Source: Chloroflexota bacterium (lineage in GTDB: Bacteria; Chloroflexota; Anaerolineae; Anaerolineales; Villigracilaceae). Taken from it: a DNA stretch of 5,158 nt. Position numbers and translations under genes: made by a program. Below, in pieces: positions 1 through 5,158 of the stretch. Numbering within the stretch: the first letter of the stretch is position 1; each line of letters starts with the position of its first letter. The stretch is from positions 1 to 5,158 of the forward strand of contig JACPVB010000021.1 of the NCBI GenBank assembly GCA_016191985.1. The letters run 5' to 3'. The notes below the pieces were generated by a model, which made no database searches, was not told where the DNA came from, and was given only the letters and a program-made list of their open reading frames with translations.

Positions 1-345
1 CACACCATCCGGTAATTTTTTGGTATCCGGCAAATGTGCAATCTGTCGCAGCAATGAGGTTTTGCCAATACCATTTTCACCGAAGACCGTGACCGGCATG
101 GATGAAGTCATCGCATTCTTTACGGCTTCTGTTTCGGGGGTTCGATCCAACAAGGCAGGGAAAGCTCGCGGGCGCAGGTTGACGGGCCGCGTGCGCCGAT
201 CAAAACTGGCTTTGGCTGTTGGAGGGGCAATATTCACCACGCCGCCATTGATATCCCCCACCTGCAGGATGTAACTGCCAATTGCAACCTGACCACTGAC
301 ATTCCCCTTGATGTTCGCTTCAATACTTTCGTGCGATGCAGCCAT
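1..345 (-). CDS. N-terminal part of a STAND / NB-ARC-like P-loop ATPase (runs off the window)
   Basis: This reading frame is open from an ATG at 345 to the window edge and gives 115 residues without a stop. A GAGGA Shine-Dalgarno at 354-358, 8 nt before the ATG, supports the start. Residues 14-39 form a Gly/Val/Ile-rich stretch with GQVAIG (18-23), LQVG (27-30) and GGVVNI (34-39). A basic, proline-rich linker follows, then LLDRTPETEAV at 66-76, the segment that usually precedes the nucleotide-binding domain in this group. The Walker A loop GENGIGKTS lies at 89-97. The end of the fragment (PDGV) fits the strand after helix 1 in NB-ARC-type ATPases. Walker B, the sensor motifs and the C-terminal repeats are outside the window, so the exact family and role are not visible. 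STAND proteins generally act as sensor switches in regulation, programmed death or phage defence; which applies here is unknown. No convincing promoter lies in the 50 bp between the start and the insertion sequence. Confidence 0.8.
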   Translation of the reverse strand, partial: MAASHESIEANIKGNVSGQVAIGSYILQVGDINGGVVNIAPPTAKASFDRRTRPVNLRPRAFPALLDRTPETEAVKNAMTSSMPVTVFGENGIGKTSLLRQIAHLPDTKKLPDGV

Positions 346-353
346 GGGTCACT

Positions 354-358
354 TCCTC
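354..358 (-). promoter_or_regulatory. Shine-Dalgarno of the STAND ATPase gene
   Basis: GAGGA on the minus strand lies 8 nt before the ATG at 345. It sets the start of the truncated ATPase and lies outside the insertion sequence, so translation initiation was left intact by the insertion. Confidence 0.7.
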
Positions 359-392
359 GCTATTAATAAGAAAAGGTCAACAATTTTTCGGC

Positions 393-395
393 TAA
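393..395. repeat. Target-site duplication, left copy (TAA)
   Basis: TAA here is repeated directly at 1781-1783, just outside the two inverted repeats. A 3-bp match is weak alone, but its position exactly at the ends of the inverted repeats makes a target duplication likely. A 4-bp CTAA reading is possible if the element ends at 1779. Confidence 0.6.
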
Positions 396-427
396 GTCGC
401 CGCAGAAAAATAACTTTTCGGATTCGT
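396..427 (+). repeat. Left terminal inverted repeat of the insertion sequence
   Basis: It starts GTCGCCGCAGAAAAATAACT and pairs with the reverse complement of 1749-1780. Mismatches fall at 399, 401, 402, 411, 420 and 422. The core, AGAAAAA-AACTTTTC with one differing base between the two ends, is the best conserved part and is presumably the transposase-binding region. Confidence 0.88.
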
Positions 428-452
428 AGTATGCTTGCGGAACAGGTCAGAC

Positions 453-1744
453 ATGGCCAAGTTTACCGTAGAACCGCAAGTCATGAGAACAACAAAGAAG
501 AAATCAATCCATCAATGCCAATGTCACGCTTGTAAGGAAGCGCCGAAAAGCGCTGAAGCGAAAGAACATCAAGCCATCAATCAAGTCCTGAGCCTGCTGC
601 ATGAAAAAGGGCGACGTCAGTTTGTGGGATTACTGGCGTTGCAATGGGGACGGGGCGGATTGGAACAGTTGCATGTGATTACAGGCTTGAGCCATCCCAC
701 GATACGACGTGGTCGCGCAGAGGTGCAGCGGAAGGAACGGCAGGCAGAGCGAACTCGAGTACGGAAAGCAGGTGCTGGACGTCAACGGGTTGAAAAAAAC
801 AACCTGAAATCTTGAAGGCGTTGGACGACTTGTTGAAAGATGAAACGGCTGGCGATCCGATCACGGGCCTCAAATGGACGAAGAAAACCTCGTACACCAT
901 TAGCCGAGCACTCCAGCGTCAAGGCTATGAAGTGGGCGCAGATACGGTTCGTCGTCTGCTGAAGAAAGGCAAGTATGTTCTGCGAGCCAACCGCAAGCGA
1001 GTGAACAAACGGAAAGACCCGAACCGGGACCGCCAAATGCGCTATCTGGTGCGCAAGCGAAAACAGCACGAAAAAGCCGGTTTTCCTTCTATTTCGGTGG
1101 ATGCCAAGCAGCGCGAACTGATTGGGAACTTTAAAAACCCAGGGCGCACCTATCGTCGGAAAGCGTTGGATGTTTGGGAAAGCGATTATCCCAGTGATGC
1201 GGACGGTGTTGCCATTCCGTATGGCATTTACGATACCGCAGACAACGAAGGCTTTGTGATGGTAGGCACCTCACACCAAACGCCCGAATTTGCCGTAGCC
1301 TGTATTCGTCGTTGGTGGTTGCGTGTTGGGCAGAAGAAGTTTCCCAAGAAAAAGCATCTGCTCATTCAAGCCGATTGCGGCGGTGCAAACGGCAACCGCC
1401 TGTGGACTTGGAAATATGAGTTGCAAAGATTTGCGGATGAATCCGGACTGACCATCACCGTAACACATCTACCGACCAGTGCTTCTAAGTGGAACTTGAT
1501 TGAACACAAGTTGTTTTGTCATATCGAAGCCAATTGGGCAGGCGTGCCCCTGATTGACTACGAGACCGTCATCAAGTTTATTCGTACCACAAGAACAGAA
1601 ACCGGTTTACGCTGTCGTGCGTATTTGGATCAAAAACAATATGAAACTGGCAACCATATTTCCTGTGAGCAAAAGACTTTTATAAATCTTAAACCACAGC
1701 GGGTTTTGCCGCAGTGGAATTACACGATCATCCCTCACAAGTAG
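453..1744 (+). CDS. ISAzo13-type DDE transposase, made by -1 frameshift at an A7 run
   Basis: The transposase catalyses cut-and-paste movement of the surrounding element. The first frame starts at ATG 453, with a weak AGGT about 5 nt upstream, and stops at 813-815. The second frame is open from 794 to 1744. Shifting by -1 at 794-800 gives a continuous protein of about 430 residues, near the size I expect for the family. In the fused numbering, residues about 35-100 hold a basic DNA-binding region (GLSHPTIRRGRAEV), followed by ETAGDPITGLKWT after the junction. The catalytic triad is visible as D217 (SVDAK), D308 (QADCGGANG) and E351 (WNLIEHKLF), and the protein ends in PQWNYTIIPHK. A TTG at 812 in the second frame has no ribosome site, so separate translation of the second part is unlikely. 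A sequencing error in the A7 run is the main alternative: one extra A would give a single open frame. Confidence 0.9.
794..800 (+). other. Candidate programmed -1 ribosomal frameshift heptamer
   Basis: In the frame of the first ORF the bases are divided A_AAA_AAC, the X_XXY_YYZ form required for tandem -1 slippage. The incoming frame stops 13 bases later (813-815). The receiving frame is closed just upstream by TGA at 791-793, so the overlap between the frames is only 22 bases and contains the heptamer. I see no strong Shine-Dalgarno-like stimulator 9-14 nt upstream and no stable hairpin directly downstream, so efficiency cannot be judged. Confidence 0.7.
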
Positions 1745-1747
1745 ATT

Positions 1748-1778
1748 CACGAAACAGAAAAGTTGTTTTTCTGTCGTG
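1748..1778 (+). terminator. Hairpin at the right tip of the insertion sequence, possible terminator
   Basis: CACG and ACAGAAAA pair with TTTTCTGT and CGTG across a 5-base loop (GTTGT), with two unpaired A residues in the left arm. It lies directly after the transposase stop at 1744 and between two convergent genes, where a terminator would be useful. No clear T-tract follows, so termination is only a suggestion. The same symmetry may simply be part of the transposase-binding end. Confidence 0.4.
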
Positions 1779-1780
1779 AC
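1749..1780 (-). repeat. Right terminal inverted repeat of the insertion sequence
   Basis: The reverse complement starts GTCACGACAGAAAAACAACT and matches the left end at 26 of 32 positions. It begins 4 bp after the transposase stop codon, so the element has almost no 3' non-coding sequence. Confidence 0.88.
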
Positions 1781-1783
1781 TAA
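1781..1783. repeat. Target-site duplication, right copy (TAA)
   Basis: This is the direct repeat of 393-395 immediately outside the right inverted repeat. Removing the element and one TAA joins the two host sides with 80 bp between the kinase-like stop codon and the ATPase start. Confidence 0.6.
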
Positions 1784-1813
1784 ATCAATAATCTCTTTTC
1801 GGAGGATAACACC

Positions 1814-2752
1814 TTACCCCACAACAAGATTGGTTTTTTTATCTGCCAGTGATATTGCAGCAATGGCGCCTGAATTAAAGGATAGGAAATCAGATTCTAC
1901 GCCATCACTAAAAATAACGCCACTCTCAGGAATTTCTGAACGGATAATAAGGGGTGACTTCGGAGTGATGTATCCAAATACCATCTTTGCTGAAGAAGTT
2001 TTGCTTACAAAAGGTTCGCGCACTACAAACACAAGTTTTTCCGATTCCCAATCAAAGCGCGCCGTGGGCATGGAACGGCCTTTATTTTCAACAGGCTGAT
2101 GCCCTGCCAGTATTCCATTTGCCATATTGAACATACTACTTAACCACCCGGTTGATCCAACACCTGTGGAAACTATGATTCCGCTTGAAGATTGCCTTTC
2201 CTGATGTCCATCTATTTCAACTGAATACCGCGCGGAAACATGACTCTTGACGCCAATAAAAAAGTCGTTAAAAGCCAGCAGGGTTTGCCCATCATTTAAG
2301 TGGACATTGGCCATGCTTATTTTTCTCGTGGTCATCTGATTCTTGAGCGCGCCTTTTGCGGCAACAACGGCTTTCTGCACGTCAAAGGGTAACAGAATAC
2401 CATCCACAGTGGCTGGGTCGGGATTCACAGCAATAAGAGGTTGCCCGCTTAAGTATTTTGCGGTGTTCGCCACTAATCCATCAATCCCAATTGTTACAAC
2501 AATATTTGTCTCGGTGAAAAGAAAATTGGGAAGCAAATCTCGTTCGATCTCTTGAAGTTTGATAAGCTCTTGCAGCCTGGAACGTAAATCTGACACTGCA
2601 GAATAATATACGTCATGCTCGCGCTGATAAAGGTCGAAGTCCCCGCCGCTGTGTTCGAGATAAAACCTAGCCTGACCAATGGTATTGAACCTTTCGATCA
2701 GGCCTTCAAGGCGGGTCTTACGCGTGACTAAAACAATCTTTTCAAATTCCAA
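1814..2752 (-). CDS. Divergent NAD(+) kinase-superfamily protein, NADK2-like
   Basis: NAD kinases phosphorylate NAD(H) to NADP(H) in the cytoplasm. The 312-residue protein shows the family signatures in order: GIDGLVANTAKYL at 89-101, where GGDG is usual and the Asp is kept; NPDPATVDG at 110-118; FNDFFIG at 161-167, equivalent to the NE/ND motif; SSGIIVSTGVGSTGW at 189-203, equivalent to the SGxxVSTxxGSTA motif; and DGVESD at 283-288. The NPDP segment and the FIG...SARYSVEIDG spacing recall the human mitochondrial NADK2 type more than the standard bacterial enzyme. The start is a TTG with AGGGA 5 nt upstream; no in-frame ATG lies nearby. It follows the SPFH gene by 8 nt and probably shares its transcript. 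The loss of the second Gly in GGDG and the unusual N-terminus leave the substrate open. A lipid kinase of the same fold is less likely, because the SGIIVSTGVGSTGW motif is NAD-kinase-like. Confidence 0.8.
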   Translation of the reverse strand: MEFEKIVLVTRKTRLEGLIERFNTIGQARFYLEHSGGDFDLYQREHDVYYSAVSDLRSRLQELIKLQEIERDLLPNFLFTETNIVVTIGIDGLVANTAKYLSGQPLIAVNPDPATVDGILLPFDVQKAVVAAKGALKNQMTTRKISMANVHLNDGQTLLAFNDFFIGVKSHVSARYSVEIDGHQERQSSSGIIVSTGVGSTGWLSSMFNMANGILAGHQPVENKGRSMPTARFDWESEKLVFVVREPFVSKTSSAKMVFGYITPKSPLIIRSEIPESGVIFSDGVESDFLSFNSGAIAAISLADKKTNLVVG

Positions 2753-2757
2753 ATTGA

Positions 2758-2762
2758 TCCCT
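2758..2762 (-). promoter_or_regulatory. Shine-Dalgarno overlapping the SPFH stop codon
   Basis: AGGGA on the minus strand lies 5 nt before the TTG at 2752 and shares bases with the TAG stop (2761-2763) of the SPFH gene. It decides the TTG start of the kinase-like gene and suggests translational coupling of the two. Confidence 0.65.
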
Positions 2763-3798
2763 ATTTGGCTTTTGGCTGTTGAGGTTCTTTCTCCTCCATA
2801 AGCAATTGCATCAATTCAGGAGAAATGTTCAAATTGCCAATTTTGGCCGCATTTTGGGCCAGTTCCTTCATGGCCAGGCTTACTATTAACCGCGGGTCGG
2901 TATTTTGGACAGCAAGCATCTGAAGAACCGAAGGGTCGAGTCCCTTAAAGGCACGCAATGAAGTTTCCATTGCATAAGCCTGCACATCTGCTTCAACACG
3001 GGCATTTTCTGTACGGACAACCACCAACTGTTTGCGCTCTGTCTCCAATGCAATCTGGCCGGAAAGTTGAGCCTGGCGAACTTCCTGCTGTTTCTTTTCA
3101 ACAACAAGGTCAGCTTCCACTTTTGTTTCGCGGATTTGGCGTTTTTTCTCTTCAACAGTGATTTCTGTGTTCAGTTCATTTTCTTTGATACGTCGCTCCT
3201 GCTCAACCGAGGCATTTCTGCGATCATAAATGGCCTGGTCTGCGCGGCGCATAAAATCTTCGCGTGCTTCAGATTCAAGCGCACGGGCAACTTCTGGAAC
3301 GGGACGAATTGCTTGAATCGCAAGAGACATAACTTCCACTCCAAGGGATTTAAGCGATTCGCTCTCACGCATTTTTTCCAAAACCAGGGCTGCCACAGAT
3401 TCGGACGCTTTAATAACATCACGAAGTGGGAGCCTTTGTATTTCAGCGCGAACCATGACTTGAAGTAGATTAATCAAACGCTGCGAAAGTTTTTGGGGGT
3501 CTTCGGAAATGTAGCGAGTCGGTAAATTATCCACCGTATAATTGAGCAGGGACGCAACCAATTCCGGGTCGAAAATTCGATACGTTAATTCACCTTGAAC
3601 AGTCAAAGGCTGGTAATCCTGGCTAAGTTCATTGAAGATGAATGGAACGTCCGAGCTATTAACAGGGACGACAACAATCGAAGAAGTTGGTTTGTAGTAA
3701 AAAAACGAAAGGCCTGCTCCGGCACGTTTTTTTCTTCCACCCGTGTAGTGTAAAACATAATGAGTGGGGTTAACTTTGATATATTGAATTCCAAACAT
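2761..3798 (-). CDS. SPFH / band-7 domain protein with long coiled coil
   Basis: SPFH proteins (stomatin, prohibitin, flotillin, HflK/C) oligomerise into membrane-associated rings or scaffolds. From ATG 3798 the protein has 345 residues. The N-terminal part, about 1-175, alternates beta strands and helices as in band-7 domains, with VPVNSSDVPFIF, LTVQGELTYRIFDP and the LGVEVMSLAIQAIRPVPEVARALE segment that closes the domain. Residues about 173-280 are rich in Glu, Arg, Lys and Ala (EEKKRQIRETKVEADLVVEKKQQEV region), a typical coiled coil. The tail is Pro/Glu/Lys rich. I see no hydrophobic N-terminal membrane segment or signal peptide, unlike prohibitin or stomatin, so membrane contact would have to be peripheral. 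The frame extends 12 codons upstream to a TTG, but GGAGG at 3808-3812 supports the ATG. It is the middle gene of a likely operon, 46 nt after the tRNA nucleotidyltransferase. Confidence 0.92.
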   Translation of the reverse strand: MFGIQYIKVNPTHYVLHYTGGRKKRAGAGLSFFYYKPTSSIVVVPVNSSDVPFIFNELSQDYQPLTVQGELTYRIFDPELVASLLNYTVDNLPTRYISEDPQKLSQRLINLLQVMVRAEIQRLPLRDVIKASESVAALVLEKMRESESLKSLGVEVMSLAIQAIRPVPEVARALESEAREDFMRRADQAIYDRRNASVEQERRIKENELNTEITVEEKKRQIRETKVEADLVVEKKQQEVRQAQLSGQIALETERKQLVVVRTENARVEADVQAYAMETSLRAFKGLDPSVLQMLAVQNTDPRLIVSLAMKELAQNAAKIGNLNISPELMQLLMEEKEPQQPKAK

Positions 3799-3807
3799 AG
3801 TTTCCTG

Positions 3808-3812
3808 CCTCC
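3808..3812 (-). promoter_or_regulatory. Shine-Dalgarno that sets the SPFH start
   Basis: GGAGG on the minus strand ends 9 nt before the ATG at 3798. An upstream in-frame TTG at 3834 has no comparable site, so the shorter protein starting MFGIQYIKV is preferred. Confidence 0.75.
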
Positions 3813-3844
3813 ATTGATTAATCGATTTTACCAAAACATCAAAT

Positions 3845-5101
3845 CTATTTTAACCACATTTCAAGCAAATGCAATTCATCATCAAAAGAATGAACATCTC
3901 CATCCAGCCATGCTGCGCGGAGTTGAATCAAAATCTCCCCAAATCGCGGGCCAGGTTCAAGTCCGCGCGCTTTCAGATCGTCACCTGTGGTGTGCGGTTT
4001 GACATGCCGCCAGAGGGAGAGAAAGTCCAAAAGTGCGTCTTCGCGGGCAACGAGGTAAACCACATAAATGGAAAGCAGGGGCAGTTTTTCGAGCGCAAAC
4101 GTCCACACGCTTGGGGTTGAGCCTGTAAGGAACGGCAGGCTTTTCTTTAATTGTGAAACAGCCCAAACGGAATACGTCAATTCAGAGGTGAAATCCAACC
4201 GCCTGCCAATGGACAAAATCTCATCTTCCGACGAATCCATTAACCATAGCATATAGCCCATCGCGGTGCGGCTCGCGGGAATATCCAATGTTGGATCCAT
4301 TTCGAGGAAGTCGGAATAATCGGGGTTGAACAATGGAAGTTTTGGATGAATTGGTTTGAACAAACCCAACTCGCCCGCGCGCAGGATCATTTGCGAAGAT
4401 TTTTCCTCTTCAAAGATCAAGTCAAATTCGTGGCGGATGCGTTCGCCGCTCAGCCGTGGGATGACATCAAGAGATTCGAAGTTGATTAGGCCGAAGGTTG
4501 AATGTTCAAGATTAAAGGAATAACGCGCTTCGTAGCGGATGGCGCGAAAGATGCGGGTAGGGTCATCAATAAAGGAACGTGGATGCAGGATGCGGATCAA
4601 TCCTTCTTCAAGGTCGGCCTGTCCGTTGAGCGGGTCGAGCAGTTCGCCGAAGTGATCACCGTCCAGGCGGATGGCCATGGCGTTGATGGTAAAGTCGCGG
4701 CGGAGGAGGTCATCCTTAATCGTGGAAGGGGTTACGGCTGGGAGTGCGCCGCGGCGTTCGTAGGTTTCTTTGCGGGCGGTGATGAGATCCAAAGTGCCAG
4801 GTACCAGGTTCCAGGTTTCAGGTAAATGCCAGATGGCGGTGTGAAATTTGTGATGCGGGGTGAGTTTGCCGCCAAATTTTTTGACAAGGGCATTCCCGAA
4901 TTTGACGGCATCGCCTTCGACGATGATGTCGAGATCGCTGACGGGCTTGCTGAGTAAAAGGTCCCGCACGAAGCCGCCGACGATGTAACAGGGCATGTCC
5001 ATTGCGGCGGCTTGGGCGGCGATGTTCGAGAGTAAAGTCTGCTTTTCGGACGGAATCAGGTTCACGTCACGCAGGAGGCGGAGTATGTCATCCTTTTGCA
5101 T
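3845..5101 (-). CDS. cca: Class II tRNA nucleotidyltransferase (CCA- or A-adding)
   Basis: The enzyme adds or repairs the 3' CCA end of tRNA using CTP and ATP in the cytoplasm. In the 418-residue protein the nucleotidyltransferase core shows GGFVRD at 42-47, the metal-binding pair D56/D58 in SDLDIIVEGDA, KFHTAI at 85-90, TARKETYERRGALP at 108-121 and RRDFTINAMA at 134-143. DDPTRIFRAIRY (179-190) and GERIRHEF (219-226) are the neck motifs that follow. The helical C-terminal half is poorly conserved, as is usual. The ATG start gives normal spacing to GGFVRD. A stretch of four heptamers encodes residues 93-102 and appears as an extra loop between the HTAI strand and LDLITAR. Poly(A) polymerase is related, but the TARKETY...GALP form suggests a CCA-, CC- or A-adding enzyme; which bases it adds cannot be told from sequence alone. 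It is the first gene of the likely operon. Confidence 0.92.
   Translation of the reverse strand: MQKDDILRLLRDVNLIPSEKQTLLSNIAAQAAAMDMPCYIVGGFVRDLLLSKPVSDLDIIVEGDAVKFGNALVKKFGGKLTPHHKFHTAIWHLPETWNLVPGTLDLITARKETYERRGALPAVTPSTIKDDLLRRDFTINAMAIRLDGDHFGELLDPLNGQADLEEGLIRILHPRSFIDDPTRIFRAIRYEARYSFNLEHSTFGLINFESLDVIPRLSGERIRHEFDLIFEEEKSSQMILRAGELGLFKPIHPKLPLFNPDYSDFLEMDPTLDIPASRTAMGYMLWLMDSSEDEILSIGRRLDFTSELTYSVWAVSQLKKSLPFLTGSTPSVWTFALEKLPLLSIYVVYLVAREDALLDFLSLWRHVKPHTTGDDLKARGLEPGPRFGEILIQLRAAWLDGDVHSFDDELHLLEMWLK
4796..4823 (+). repeat. Four tandem heptamers (NNCAGGT) inside the tRNA nucleotidyltransferase gene
   Basis: The units are GCCAGGT, ACCAGGT, TCCAGGT and TTCAGGT, directly adjacent. On the coding strand they read ACCTGAA, ACCTGGA, ACCTGGT, ACCTGGC and encode residues 93-102 (LPETWNLVPG). 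Because 7 is not a multiple of 3, each unit encodes different residues. Confidence 0.85.
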
Positions 5102-5126
5102 AAAATCAATTTTACCCTTATATAAT
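5096..5126 (+). promoter_or_regulatory. Candidate divergent promoter pointing out of the window
   Basis: On the plus strand TATAAT (5121-5126) is a perfect -10 hexamer, with TTGCAT (5096-5101) 19 nt upstream as a possible -35. The region is AT-rich, so chance is possible. If real, it would drive a gene to the right of the window and overlap the minus-strand promoter. Confidence 0.3.
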
Positions 5127-5138
5127 GCCCTCGTTCAA
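5109..5138 (-). promoter_or_regulatory. Candidate promoter of the tRNA nucleotidyltransferase operon
   Basis: On the minus strand TTGAAC (5133-5138) and TAAAAT (5109-5114) are 18 nt apart, matching 4 of 6 and 5 of 6 sigma-70 consensus bases. A start about 7 nt downstream would fall at or next to the ATG, giving a leaderless or nearly leaderless mRNA. This fits the absence of a well-placed Shine-Dalgarno; the nearest, AAGGG at 5115-5119, is 13 nt away. Co-transcription from an upstream gene is not excluded. Confidence 0.4.
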
Positions 5139-5158
5139 AAATCGCACCTCCCTTTTGA

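Larger units (their letters stand above)
396..1780 (+). mobile_element. Complete insertion sequence, ISAzo13-family type, 1385 bp
   Basis: The element is bounded by imperfect 32-bp terminal inverted repeats (396-427 and 1749-1780, 26 of 32 positions matching) and by a TAA direct repeat on both sides (393-395 and 1781-1783). It carries one transposase in two overlapping frames. The transposase has the sequence features I associate with the ISAzo13 group: an LIGNFKN segment just after the first catalytic Asp, PYGIYD, GTSHQTPEFAV, SKWNLIEH and a C-terminal QWNYTI. Both ends, the direct repeat and the catalytic triad are present, so it looks recent and potentially mobile. The outer boundary is uncertain by one or two bases, because CTAA occurs at both junctions (392-395 and 1780-1783). 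The element sits 30 bp beyond the stop codon of the NAD-kinase-like gene and 50 bp before the ATPase start codon. Confidence 0.92.

Noticed and set aside
359..430. Outward promoter from the left end of the insertion sequence driving the ATPase gene
   Set aside because: TTGACC and TATTAA are present on the minus strand but only 6 nt apart; no hexamer pair with acceptable spacing was found.
1694..1717. Hairpin of 8 base pairs with one A-A mismatch, loop GTTTTG
   Set aside because: It lies inside the transposase coding region, covers codons for the conserved LPQW segment, and has no T-tract after it, so it is probably coincidental.
812..1744. Independent gene starting at TTG 812
   Set aside because: No Shine-Dalgarno precedes the TTG. 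The open frame extends upstream into the A7 run, and the protein continues the first frame's product, so a frameshift fusion explains it better.
1814..2752. Diacylglycerol or sphingosine kinase identity for the kinase-like protein, tempting next to an SPFH gene
   Set aside because: The SGIIVSTGVGSTGW and FNDFFIG motifs fit NAD kinases better; a lipid substrate is kept only as a remote option.
4796..4823. CRISPR-like or regulatory repeat array
   Set aside because: The units are adjacent 7-mers without spacers and lie within a coding region.
4502..4825. Plus-strand open frame of 107 codons and other long plus-strand frames at 20-274, 1776-2099 and 3067-3468
   Set aside because: They lie opposite well-supported minus-strand genes (the first within the nucleotidyltransferase core motifs) and have no recognisable protein features.

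Overview
The window looks like part of a bacterial chromosome, most plausibly from the Chloroflexota (Anaerolineae-like). That placement is my inference. It rests on moderate GC, a STAND-type ATPase with a Gly/Val-rich N-terminus, an ISAzo13-type insertion sequence, and a run of ACCTGG-like heptamers inside a housekeeping gene. No rRNA, tRNA or other marker is present to fix the taxonomy.

Layout. All host genes are on the minus strand, so they read from right to left. At the right edge (5109-5138) a short upstream region carries candidate promoter elements for both directions. It is followed by a class II tRNA nucleotidyltransferase (5101-3845). After 46 nt comes an SPFH/band-7 protein with a long coiled coil (3798-2761), and after 8 nt a divergent NAD-kinase-superfamily protein that resembles the mitochondrial NADK2 type (2752-1814). 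The last two look translationally coupled, because the Shine-Dalgarno of the second overlaps the stop codon of the first. Next is a complete insertion sequence on the opposite strand (396-1780), with 32-bp imperfect terminal inverted repeats and a TAA direct repeat on each side. Its DDE transposase is split between two frames joined at an A_AAA_AAC heptamer. At the left edge, starting only 50 bp beyond the element and running out of the window, is the N-terminal 115 residues of a P-loop STAND/NB-ARC-like ATPase.

How the pieces may relate. tRNA nucleotidyltransferase, SPFH protein and NAD-kinase-like protein form a likely operon. Removing the insertion sequence and one TAA copy leaves only 80 bp between the kinase-like gene and the ATPase, so the ATPase may once have been the fourth gene of the row. 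The insertion now puts 1.4 kb of oppositely oriented DNA in front of it. The most interesting leads are the SPFH/NADK2-like pair, a RHIM-like Q-V-G motif region at the N-terminus of the ATPase, the frameshift heptamer in the transposase, and the heptamer repeat that seems to have inserted a small loop into the tRNA nucleotidyltransferase.
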